64,000 bases of DNA from Gentiana macrophylla (Eukaryota > Streptophyta > Magnoliopsida > Gentianales > Gentianaceae): the NCBI GenBank assembly GCA_026214975.1, contig JAOBSW010000762.1, positions 248,001 through 312,000 on the forward strand, in the 5' to 3' direction. Made by a program: the position numbers and the translations under genes. This document shows positions 22,169-33,257 of this stretch, piece after piece (position 1 is the stretch's first letter; the number at the start of each line of letters is the position of its first letter). Below the pieces are notes generated by a model. The model worked only from the letters and a program-made list of their open reading frames with translations. It was not told where the DNA came from and did not search any database.

Positions 22169-22181
22169 CACTCTGATACCA
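22169..22181 (-). other. Copia-3 primer-binding site (initiator tRNA-Met)
   Basis: The minus strand reads TGGTATCAGAGTG, adjacent to the LTR start at 22182 and about 270 bp upstream of the gag ATG. Confidence 0.9.
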
Positions 22182-22474
22182 TATTAGAATGTATTGTTAT
22201 GATTTTCTTTGATTGAATTGTGATTACAATGGTTCTTTATATAGGAAGATACACACTAGGGGTACAATAGTCAACATACAATAATATGAAACCCTAAGAC
22301 AAATGCTACTTGTTGCCCAAGTCTTGTGAGTCGGCCAACATGGGAAGAATTGTCGTTCTTGATTTGTTGAATCTACAAATAAATTGTCCGGACAAAAAAA
22401 ACATCCAAAACAGTTGGTCCAGAATGAGTCATTTCTTATTTATTTTTCTTTCATATGCAAGCTATTCTAAATAA
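22182..22474 (-). repeat. Copia-3 5' LTR (outer end tentative)
   Basis: The inner end TATTAGAATG abuts the PBS. A matching inverted terminus, CTATTCTAAATA, lies near 22462-22473, giving a roughly 290-bp LTR, a usual size for this copia group. The partner LTR is not visible, so the outer limit is inferred from the inverted termini only. Confidence 0.55.
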
Positions 22475-23643
22475 AGTGACCATGTTTAATTTCTCAGATG
22501 CATTTTTTTTTCAATCTGCTTGAGTATTCGAATGTCTTTGAAAACAATATTTGGCCCCAAGCCTGAATTTGGACAGGGACGCCACTGGTAGTCAACCCCA
22601 CAAAACACAACCAGGCTCCGGAAGAGCTGAAAAAGACGTGCGCCGTTATTTTTTGATTAAAAATAATATTTTCTCGTAGGTTAACAGATCGTGTGATACA
22701 CGTATGCAATTCCTTTATTTTTTGACTGGCAACACGTTAAACGGACCAAAGTTTCCAAAGAAAATGAAAGATGATGGACCAGTCAAACTAAAATGAAAGA
22801 AGAGGGCTACATCGTAGTTATCCGGTAAGGGTTTTTGACACTTTTGGTTCCTCATGATTTTGACACTAGGGATCGATCCCATTACTACTGGTTTTGCTAC
22901 CATGTTGAACTGTCATCTTTCCTAAAAGCTTAAGTTTTTAGGAGAGATGGTAGTTCAAAATGGTACCAGAGACATAGTTCATTTGATCAAACCTTTCTGT
23001 CAACATTAATATCCCCATTTATAATGTGCAAGTGTTGAGAGACATGACCCACACTTAAGGGGCATGTTAAGTGTATAAGATGTTAATTATCTATCTCCCA
23101 TCATGTTAAGATTTTGCGAGATATGTTAAGTTCAATAGGTTTATTATAATTTCTTTAGAAACAACAAAATTGAAGGCATGGGAGGTAAGACTGAGCAAAA
23201 TAACCAGTAAACCAATCTAAACCGTAAACCGATCTAATCGAATCCGAATAATCCAAACCAATAACAAACCAAATGAATTGGTTTGGTTTGGAACCAAACC
23301 AAAATGCATTGGGTTGGTTTCAGATATTTTTAATTATACCCAATCCAATCCAAACCAAACCAAACTAAAATTTTTATACATTAATTATATATATTATACC
23401 CATTACCCAACCGACCCAATATAACCCAATTTTTTTCCGATGATTTTGCTATGTTGTTTTGGTTGGAAGATACTCATGATGTTTTGATCATTTGGTTGTG
23501 TCAACATTCAGCTTTATGCTTTTTTAATGTAAATATGTAAATCAATAAATGCATGTATGTAAGTATGCAACTATTGAGAATTGATTGTAGCTGAATTATA
23601 TTGTAATGTGTTGTTACTTGTTAGTTGTTTTAAGTTTTCCTTT
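22475..23643. other. Intergenic sequence with old repeat remnants
   Basis: No gene is supported. A segment near 22960-23160 has a GGTACCAGAG motif and GTTAAGTGTATAAGATGTTA, which looks like an eroded LTR-type junction, unassigned. From about 23190 to 23430 the sequence is rich in AAACCAA and its complement, a degenerate simple repeat. It resumes at 37440 on the other side of element G. Confidence 0.5.
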
Positions 23644-25310
23644 TGTTGGTCCCTTTAAAAGGCTTTGGTTAAGTTTAGAGGGTGGGGGGTGTGAATAAAC
23701 TTAACACTTAAAAATTTTGGAGTTAACAAACTTAGCAACTTCAGCAGCCTGCTGATACTTCAGTAGTCTGCTGACTGTGAGTTCACTGAATTTGTTCAGC
23801 GGAAATATATCAAAAATTAAGCCTTATTACTTGTTGTTAAATATGATACCAAGTATTAGATACTCAGTAGTGTATGCGTGTGAGTTCAGTTGCTAGATTC
23901 AGTAGGTTGATGTACTAGATATACTAAATGCAGAAAGTAAGTAGGCAGTTTTTATAGTGGTTCCAGGTGGTGTAATCCTGTCAGTCCACTCTTCTCCTGT
24001 GATGTTGGAGGAAATTCACTAGAGATCTTTGATATAGCTGTTACAAAAATCCCTAAGTTGCTTGTCCTTCACCAATAACTATGGCTTCACAAACTGAACA
24101 CTTGGAACAGGTAGGATTGCAGCTCCAAAGTCTTCCACTGGTCCTTGAAGGGTAGGATTGCCTCTTCACCGACTCCACCACAAACAACGCTTTTCACACC
24201 CAAAGATGCTTTCACTTGATGAGATTCTTATAAAAGAAAGATTGAATCAAGTAAGTGATTCAATTTTCTGCCAGATTTGATCAGGATGAAATGATCAGCA
24301 GCTTGATGTCTTCAAGTGTGTAAACTTGATGCAGCTTGAATGCAGATTACACTTGAAGAAATTTACTGGATCAACAGCTTTATGCTCAGTAGGGTCAGTA
24401 GGTTGTGTTTTTCATGCTTTAATTCTGATTGCTCAAGATAGATCCTTAATTTTCATCACTTGTATCTGAATTAGGAGTCCTCTATTTATAGGTAGGAATC
24501 CTTGTGACTTATGTTTGAAATTCAAACATAGCCGTTTCAGATTTTGTCTCATTTGACTTGCTTTCTATCACTGTTCATAAATCGACACGCATGATCGCTT
24601 TTGACAGCTTTTTATGATCTATTCACCCTTTGACTTGTATCAATTGGATAAAGGTCTGATCATCCCAACGTCCATTTGATCTTAACCATTGATTTGTTTG
24701 ATAAAAAAGAGGTTGTTAGCTGTCCCTTTCTTTGTAATCTTCCAATGTAGCCTTTGATTAAATCGAAATATGTGTCCAGCAGGTTCCTGAGAACATAAGT
24801 CTGTTAATATACACATCAGTAAGCTTATCCTTATTATGCTGTGTTTAAAAACACTTCAACTTACTGTCTTTTATCTAACTTTAATATATGAAGTTAGATT
24901 ACACCTTTTTGCATATAACTAAGTTCCAATCACCACTTATCTTGTGGAACTTAGACCTTGTACACAAGGTATATGTAATCAGTTTAGGTCATCACAGACT
25001 TTCCTAAGTTCTGATTCCATATCCTTGACTTTAATTACTAAGTTTGATCCCTTAGCCTTCAATAAATGAGTTTGAGCCCTCAGCCTTTAGTCTTCAGCAG
25101 GTTCCTGATAAGTCTACTGACTCAGCTACCCTACTGATCTAGACTAGTCTGTTGATGTAAGTCAACGGACCTTTTACAGTGCTTGTTTGATCAAACCTAT
25201 ACAAGATCAAACTCTAATAAACCTATACATTTGATCTAGACATCTTTTTGCCTTTGCTCTATAACAGCTAGTCTGACACTCATCACTAAAACTTAAAAAT
25301 AAGTCCAACA
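23644..25310 (-). repeat. Element G 3' LTR
   Basis: 1667 bp, TGTTGG to CCAACA. It is a direct repeat of 35706-37361 with scattered substitutions and small indels, and a relative of the solo LTR at 38499-40195. A TATA-like element reads CTATAAATAG on the minus strand at about 24481-24490. Confidence 0.94.
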
Positions 25311-25323
25311 ATTTCCCCCTTTT
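25311..25323 (-). other. Element G polypurine tract
   Basis: The minus strand reads AAAAGGGGGAAAT directly before the 3' LTR TGTTGG. The same tract occurs before the LTR of element B (42965-42978). Confidence 0.88.
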
Positions 25324-25439
25324 GGTGATGATGCCAATACCCTCTCCTAACAGCAAAGCAAAAAGATTAAAACAAAGACAGAACAAACTTGGTCATTTCT
25401 CATTATAATCATTTGTTCAAAAGTTATTACAGACTAGAA

Positions 25440-28400
25440 TCAAGAATGATAAAAGTAAGTAGTATCTTTGATCTCACTGCCTTCTTTCCTTTCTTCCCTT
25501 GCCTTCTCCACTTGCTCTTGATAAGTTCTTATCTCTCTGATCATTTCTCTCATCCAGTCATTTTCTATCAGAGAAAAATCAATATGAGGATTCACTTGTT
25601 TCCACCAATGCCATGCTTCAGGTAGAGTTTGATTTATCTGATGTACTCTAAATCCTAAACGCATGTATACTTCTTTAAACTCATTAAGTGACTCATTTAC
25701 ATTTGTGGTAGGTAAACTTCTTCCACCTCTTCCACCTCTGTGTGCAGCCCTCAAGGCTTTGACCCTTACCTCCCAAAACTTTAAGCCTAAAAAGGAGTTC
25801 AACCCTTCATGAAACCCCTTGTCATGATAAGGTCTCCTCTTGCTGTTATAAACTTTCTTGTACTCTTTGAGAAGATCATCAGTAAGTGGAAGTCTGCCAG
25901 GTGCAGGTTCTCTGAATGCATTTGTGTCATCTTCCATCTTTTCTTAGCAAAGATCCTAGCAGCCTCTTTTGATACTGCTGTTTGACTCTCTTCCCCCTTA
26001 TTGACATCATCAACAAAACGGGACAGCAGGCCATGTACACTCTTCTGTGTGAGCACTAGGTTGTTCAGTTGACCTTCTATTATTTCAGTCCTAGTATCCA
26101 CAGTTGTGATCCTTCCTTGCAATGTTTGCTCCAGTAGATTTATCCTTTCAGTGATCTTAGGATCCAATTCAGCAGGTGGAAGTGTTCCAAAGAAATTTCA
26201 AGAGCTTAGGTGACTCAGCAAGTTTATCATGTTTTTGATGAATAGATGCAAATTGGTCTTTCAAAACCTTGTATTTCAGTGTATTACCTTGCCTAATCCC
26301 TCTTACATCTTGAGCAAGGTCAGCAAGAGCATATTGGGTGGAGGTAATATTGGAAGCAAATGATTTGATGTGGTTCTTCCTCTATTCTCCACTAAGTTCA
26401 ACAAATCTTCAAATCTCTGCTCTTGCCTGTCAAGTTGAGTTCTTAGATTTGCAATGTCATTTCTGACAGTCCTCAACTCATCCAAAACATGTGCTGGTGC
26501 CCCACCAGCTATTCCTCCAGCAACTCCATCAGCAGGCTCTTCTACATTATATTGTTACCTCTGTCTGCTGATAACTAGGGAAAAGCTCATATCCCTTCCA
26601 GCAGGGTTAGGTCCTTGGAATTCCTCTAAAATTGGATCAAGAGCAGGTTCTTCAAAAATTGGTACAAATGCCTGTTGTGGTTCATCAGCAACATTCTGTT
26701 CTTCTTCAGGCATTTGAAATTCCTCATCACTGTAGTCATAGTCCTCCAGCTGCTCATCCTTATCAATAACAACAGTCTGCTGACTATCTTTCCCTACAGT
26801 GGTCTTGTCTCCAGTAGGCTCCACTACAAAGAAAACTGTTCAACAACAATGGGGTTTCCTCCAAACCCAAAGATTGTTCCAACCTTTGTCCAGTGTTGTT
26901 TGTACCTCAAAGAACTGTACTCTCCTGCTCCAACCTTTGTTCAGTCTTTGTTTGAACCTCGTGCTTCGAACCTCCAGTTCCAACCTTTGTTCAGGTGATG
27001 TTTGAACCTCAGCAGCCTGAACTTCCATTTCCAACCTTTGTTTAGGTGTTGTTTGAACCTCAGCAGCCTGAACCACCTGTGCCACAACCACCTGTTCAGG
27101 GAACACATCCATATTTTCTTTTTGAAATTCCCTAATATCAGGAATCCTTCTTATAAAATTTACAGCCTTGGTTAGAGCGTCCTCAGTGTCAATCCAGTCT
27201 TGATATTGAATGGAATCCTCAGAACTGACATCAGGCTCACAATGGTCAGAAATCCTTTCATCATCCAAATTTACAGTCTGCTAATCATCAGTATGCTCAG
27301 CAGTTTCAACAACAAACAAAGTATCTATCTCACCAACCATCATGTTTGCACCAATGTCTATTCCCTCATTGATTTGTGCCTCTAGATCATCCATGGTGAG
27401 ATTTTCCTCATCCATTTGTTCAGTTTGTTGTCTCTCAAGAGATCGGCCCAAAGCATTAGTAGACTGCTCCACTCTTGGTTCAATAATCATAGTAGTTCCA
27501 CTGGTTCCTCCTGGACCAGAGGGATAATCACCACCAGAATCAGATGATGAATCATCACTGTCTGATTCATCTCCGGGGTCTCTAAACATGATACCCTCAA
27601 CCTTCTATTGTTCATCAAACAGATCCATCAATCTTGATTGCAATAAGGAGGTATCAACTAGATCCAGCAAATTTTCTACTCCCAATTTCTCAAAAGTCCA
27701 TTCTTCAAAATCTGTCATTGGTTCTGCAGTTGGCTTTTGTCTCTTATAGAATCCAAACTTCCATTGGAAATAATCAGCAACCAATAGGAGTTTAGGGTCA
27801 ACAAACTCCTATTTCCACTTCTTCTCATGCCTCTCAAATGGCATGGTTGGTTTCCTGGGAGCTTTTTCAGTACCTTGCTGACCTTCAAAGGTCTCAACAA
27901 GTAAGTTTAGAGTTTCTTCCACAGATGCTTCTAGGTCAGTAGGTTGTTCAGATTGTACATTTGTTCCTACTACCTCCATCTGTACCACACTTGGTTCCCC
28001 CTGACTTATATGCTCATCAGCAGGATCAGCAACATATAGCTCTTCCCTCTGAACTATTGCAGGACCTGCAAGGTCTTCTACCAACTTTTCCACTTCCACA
28101 GCAGGTGTAGACTCAGATGTTTGCTGTGATTCTTCTACAAGTTGCTCAACAACAACTTGTGCAGTTTCAGTAGGCTCAGCAGCCTTTGCAGGAGAGGATT
28201 TGATGAGTTTCTACAAAGCAGCTCAGGGTCGATGAGTCTGTTGTGATTCTCCAGCAGGTTGCTCAAAAACAACCTCTACATCATCAGTAGGCTTGATAAT
28301 AGTTAAGGGTTCAGCATCAATAGCCTCTCCTTCTTCTTCTACTTCTTCTTCCCTTTGAGCCTCCAAAATTCTTAACTGCTTCCATTTGCCATGTTTCTTC

Positions 28401-29506
28401 TTTTTGGCAATTTCTTTCATTCTCTTGGAAAGATCTTCCTTTTCAATTTCAGTAGACTTCCACTTTCTACCGGCTTCCTTCTGTTGCTTCTTCAAGATTT
28501 CAGCAACAGTCTTCTTCTTTGCAATAGTATGGTCAGTAACCTCAATCTCTACTGGACCCTCAGTAGACTCAGCAGTCTCTGCTGTTTGCTTCCTTGTCTT
28601 TTTAGGCTTTAATAATTCAGTTATTTTCCTTGTATCAGCAGCCTTTCTTTTCTCAGTAACTTTCTTGGGTGCAGCAGTTTTAACAGCTTTCTTAACCTGC
28701 TCACCTCCTGCATCACCATCATCTCCACCATCATCACTTTCAGTAGTCTCATAATCCACATCTTCATTATCATCCAAACCAGGTATACGAGTAGCAACCT
28801 CTGGCTTGAATCTAGATTGATTTATCTTTTCAGGTGAAACATCAGGTATCTGAAAATGATTCAGCAGGGTTTGAATCATTAGACCTAAAGGCTTGACCTT
28901 GGACTTCCTTGTCCCATCTCTATCTTCAATACACACTTTCTTCATGTAGTGTATGAAGAATCCAGCCCAATCAAACTTCATACTCCTACAGATGATGATC
29001 AGCAGGTCTATTTTGGGTCCAGACAGTGTATCTAGACTTCCAACAAATCCCAAAATAGTTTTGGCCATTAGTTTGTTCAGCAGGTTGTACTCGTATCCAA
29101 TATGTCTCACATTAATACCTAAGCTTGAAGGTATAGCATCATTGGTCTTTATCTGATCCACAAACTTCATTCTTGGTAGATTCATTGCCTCTGGATTAGT
29201 AGGAGCATCATTTCCAGGTGCCAAATGAAAAACTTCTTTCAGCAGGTCTGAGGAAATTTCTATCTCTCTCCCATTTACAGTTGTAGTGAATGCCTCTGTA
29301 CCTTCATGTATAACAATGTTTCTCCAGAATTCCAGTACATTAATGTATGAAATTATCTGCAATCTCCTATTCATAATACCTTCCAACCCAGCAAAACATC
29401 TGATTCTTCATCCAATGTTAATGGCTAACTCAGTAGAGTTACAGTCATTGACATAACCTCTCACACTTTGACTGGTGCCAATATGAACATCATCCTCAGG
29501 TGCCAT
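25440..29506 (-). pseudogene. Element G env-like ORF (Sirevirus third ORF)
   Basis: From an ATG at 29506 one frame runs about 1100 codons to 26168, interrupted by at least seven stops (the first a TGA near 29405), then shifts frame and ends at 25440. The N-terminal 200 residues are globular, with motifs EFWRNIVIHEG, REIEISSDLLKEVF and DLLIIICRSMKFDWAGFF. By recall these look like the putative plant transposon protein domain seen in other plant LTR elements. Next come a Lys/Arg-rich segment (KKTRKQ and similar, a possible nuclear signal), a long acidic low-complexity part with a 17-residue repeat, and coiled-coil-like helices (ELRTVRNDIANLRTQLDRQ). I see no signal peptide and no membrane segment, so the env label is positional. 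Confidence 0.82.
26878..27080 (-). repeat. Four tandem 51-bp units inside the env-like ORF
   Basis: Units start at 26878, 26929, 26979 and 27030, each opening TCCAACCTTTG. Three are 51 bp and one is 50 bp. At 51 bp the unit encodes 17 residues, so copy number can vary without breaking the frame; the 50-bp unit shifts the frame locally. Confidence 0.85.
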
Positions 29507-30134
29507 GATAAATGAAAAATATGAAGAAGAGAGTGTTCAAATCTGTGTTAACACAAAGAAAATTTGCAGAGTGATAGCAGATTGAGAGTTGTGAGTATCC
29601 TCTGTGTAAAGGTCTCTATATATATAGACAGAGGTAGATGTAACTATCATAGCATGTACAGTGGTGTTTAACCACGATTAAATTTGAGTGAATGTTGTCT
29701 TGACACGTGGCCCATTACTTTTCATAACGTTTTGTAACCGTTAGATCGTGTTAACCGCGGTTGTAAATAGGAAATAAATATCCCGCCAATTGCTTTTTGA
29801 CTTTGTATGTTTGGCTGAGTAAAGTAATCTTCAGCAGCTTTGTCATCAGTAGAGTTGGCTCAGCAGCCTGCTGATAGTGTAACTCTGCTGATTCTTGATT
29901 CCTTTTAGTTTTGTGCAATTGATAATACAAGATGAAGTTTAATACCAATGACTGATCTGTCAAGTGCCCAACAGGACAAAGACCAATCCCCTTGGCAACT
30001 TCATTTTCTCAATTGTCCAATCTTAAGTACATGGAATTGTTGATACCAATGACTAATCTGCTAAGTGAGCTCACCCAACATAGCAAAGACTAATCCCCTT
30101 GGTGAATTCCAGTACACTGCTGATCAAAGATGTA
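29507..30134 (-). other. Element G pol to env-like spacer
   Basis: About 630 bp between the RNase H stop and the env-like ATG with no convincing frame. The same spacer exists in element C (54626-55092) and in fragment B2 (46996-47367), including a short GGGTGCGCT-type segment shared by B2 and C, so it is a regular feature of these elements. Confidence 0.6.
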
Positions 30135-30693
30135 TCAGTCTACTTTTATAATTCCAAGTTCAGTCCTTAGTTTAGCAAATCTTTCACTATCCAGTGGTTT
30201 AGTGAAAATGTCAGCAACTTGATCTTCAGTAGGGATATATAGAACCACCACATCTTTCTTTTCAACATGATCTCTTATAAAATGATGTCTCACATCAATG
30301 TGCTTGGTTTTTGAGTACAGAAGAGGATTTTCTGTTATTGCAATTGCACTTGTGTTGTCACACATAATTGGAAATTTCTTTTTCCTCAATTCCATAATCC
30401 CTTAGCTGTTGTCTTAGCCACAGTATTTGTGCACAGCAACTTCCAGCAGCAATGTATTTAGCTTCAGCAGTGGAAGTTGATATTGAATTCTGTTTCTTGC
30501 TAAACCAGGAAACCAACCTATTTCCCATTAACTGACAGGTTCCTGTGGTGCTTTTTCTATCAATCTTGCATCCAACATAATCAGAATCTGAGTAAGATAT
30601 AACTTTGAAGCTTCCATCTTTTGAATACCATATACCTACCCCAAAGTCTCTTTTAGGTACTTGAGAACTCTTTTGACTGCACCTAAATGACAT
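30135..30693 (-). pseudogene. Element G RNase H
   Basis: Two frames (30358-30693 and 30135-30395) carry [38 protein letters not shown] (catalytic Glu region), CDNTSAIAI (catalytic Asp) and [15 protein letters not shown], ending IFTKPLDSERFAKLRTELG. The frame change near 30380 breaks the protein. It is the C-terminal domain of copia pol. Confidence 0.92.
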
Positions 30694-31794
30694 TCATTAG
30701 GTTTTGATTGAAATCTTGCACAAACACCTACAACAAAAGATATATCTGGTCTGCTGGTAGTAAGGTACAACAGACTGCCTACCATCCTTCTGTATAAGGT
30801 CTGATCAACATCTTTGCCTTCTTTGTCTTCATCCAATCTGATATTTGTACTCATTGGAGTTGATACCTTGGTGCTGTTTTCCGTACCAAATTTCTTCAGT
30901 AACTCCTTGGTATACTTGGTTTGATGAATGAAGATTCCATCTTTCATCTGTTTGACTTGCAATCCCAAAAAGTAGTTCATTTCTCCCATCATACTCATTT
31001 GTAATTTACTCTTCATTAGATTTGAAAACTTTTCACATAGCAATTCATTTTCAGAACAAAAAATTATGTCATCAACATAAATTTGTACCAGCAGGGTGAT
31101 GTTCCCTTTATTGATTCTGAAAAGAGTCTTATCAATGGTGCCTTTTGTAAAACCATTGTCCACCAAGAATTGAGATAGAGTCTCATACCATGCTCTTGGT
31201 GCTTGTTTTAATCCATAAAGTGCTTATTGAGTCTATACACTTTATCTTCTTGATCTTTAACTTCAAATCCAGGAGGTTGCTGAACATAGACCTCCTCTTC
31301 CAGAATGCCATTCAAAAATGCTCTTTTGACATCCATCTGATATACTTTGATGTTTTTATAAGCAGCATATGCCAAAAATAATCTGATAGTTTCCAATCTT
31401 GCAACAGGGGCATATGTCTCATCAAAACCTATTCCTTCTGCTTGAGAATAGCCTTTTGCAACTAGTCTGGCTTTATTCCTTATAATGGTACCAGATTCAT
31501 CCAATTTGTTTCTATTGTACCAATTATATTTGCATGAGAAGGCCTATCTACTAGTGTCCAAACTTGATTTCTTTCAAATTCATTCAATTCTTCTTGCATA
31601 GCAATTATCCAATCTGGATCTGAAATTGCTTCTTCCACAACTTTAGGTTCCACTTGAGATATAAAACAAGTGAACATTGCTTCTAATTGTCTTCTAGTCC
31701 TCACACCTTGCTGTATATTGCCAGTAACTTGTTCAAACAGGTGATCCCTCAACCATTGTGGATTCTCGGTTAGATTGGTTCTCGGGAACCTCAT
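30636..31794 (-). pseudogene. Element G copia reverse transcriptase
   Basis: RT is split over frames 31480-31794 (N-terminal linker with QVEPKVVEEAISDPDWIIAM and [10 protein letters not shown]), 31208-31504 ([32 protein letters not shown] with a catalytic Asp, QPPGFEV) and 30636-31166 (IYVDDIIF catalytic pair, YFLGLQVKQM, YLTTSRPDISF). Frameshifts near 31200 and 31490 disable it. It is close in sequence to the RT of element C, so both are Sirevirus-type. Confidence 0.93.
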
Positions 31795-33257
31795 CTTGAT
31801 GAGGTCTCATTGTTTCTTCAATAGGGGTTCAGCAGATCCTTGAACCGCCTCGATTGTTGCATCGGTAGTATTACCAGCAGGTGTTGAGTGAGAGGCGAAT
31901 CGAAACCTTTAAGTCATTAAACCTTTCCAAAACTTCAACACAATCTGGATCAGTGACTTGTAGATTCTCAGTAGGTTCACAAGCTTCATCTTCCATACCA
32001 GTGAACTTAGGTTCATCAAACACAACATGGATTGTCTCATCATGTTTTGATGACCTTTGTTCGAAGACCTCGAATGCCTTGGTCGACAGAGGAGTATCCC
32101 AAGAAAATTCCTTCATCTGATTTGGTTGGAATGTTTTCAAATGTTCCTTATGATTCAAGATAAAACACTTGCTTCCAAATGGATGGAAATAGGATATATT
32201 AGGTTTTCTTCCATTCCAAATCTCATAAGGTGTCTTGTGACTTTTTGTTCACTGAGGTTTTGTTTTGTGTATAGCATGCTGTATTAACTGCTTCAGCCCA
32301 ATATCTTTCAGGTAGCAATGCTTCACAAATCATAGTTCTTCCTGCTTCTTTTAATGTTATGTTTCTTCTTTCAGCAACCCATTTTGCTGAGGTGTACCAA
32401 AGAAAGATCAAGTTGATGTAGTACACCATTTTGTTCATGATTCTCTAATAACTTTATTGAGAAATTCAAGTACTTTATCCGATCCGATTTTCACCATCAC
32501 AAACTTTTCTCATTCTCGTAATCTCTTCAAAAGTTCAGGCATCTTTTGAAGTGTTTCACTTTCTTGTTCCTGAATATCACCCAAGTGTATCTTGAATAAT
32601 CATCCACAACCACTAAGGTGTATTTCTTTCCTGTAACACTTGTTGGTGTAACTGGTCCAAATAGATCCATGTGCATCAGCTCCAAAACTCTTTTAGTTGA
32701 TTGCTTAGTCTTTGATTTCAAGCTTGACTTTGTCTGTTTACCTTGCTGACATGCATCGCATATACTATCCTTCTTGAATGTGATCTCAGGTAAACCAATC
32801 ACTAGTTTCTTTTTCACCAACTGATTGATATCATCAAAATATAGATGATTCAACTTTTTATGCCATAACCAATTAAAATCTGACTTGGTATTCACAATCA
32901 GACTAGTTTCTGGAACAACAGTAGACCAATCCACAACATACATGTTTTGTTCTCTTCTTCCAGCCAACACAACTTGATCACCTCTTTCACTAATGACAGT
33001 ACATGAATTTTTGTCAAAGGTGACCTTGTATCCCATGTCACAGAATTGTCCAGTGCTCAGTAGGTTGTAGTCCAACCCTTCCACATATGCAACATTCCTG
33101 ATTGCTAATCCATTTCTCACAAGTGTGCCATATCCTCTTGTGTATCCAGGTGTATTCTTGTTGCCAAAATTCACCCTTGGACCATTCTTTGCCACATAAC
33201 TTGACAAATAGTGCTTATTTCTTGTCATATGTCTGGAACATCCATTGTCAAAATACC
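31795..33257 (-). pseudogene. Element G protease and integrase
   Basis: The protease active site lies at 33249-33241 and reads D-N-G instead of the normal D-S-G, followed by CSRHM. The pre-integrase zinc motif has LWHKKLNHLYFDD and ICDACQQGKQTK. The integrase core begins HMDLFGPV and VVVDDYSRYTWVIF (first Asp). Further frames at 32223-32438 (RRNITLKEAGRTM, the glutamate region) and 31871-32158 carry the C-terminal part. Multiple frame changes between 32200 and 32560 disable the enzyme. Confidence 0.9.

Noticed and set aside
22960..23160. Possible Cassandra-type TRIM (LTR carrying 5S rRNA promoter sequence)
   Set aside because: No 5S rRNA internal promoter boxes could be seen; only generic LTR-like words remain.
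28386..28754. A 122-codon open frame on the plus strand with Phe/Leu/Ser-rich sequence
   Set aside because: It is the antisense of the Lys-rich part of the G env-like ORF; its composition is what the complement of Lys/Glu codons gives.
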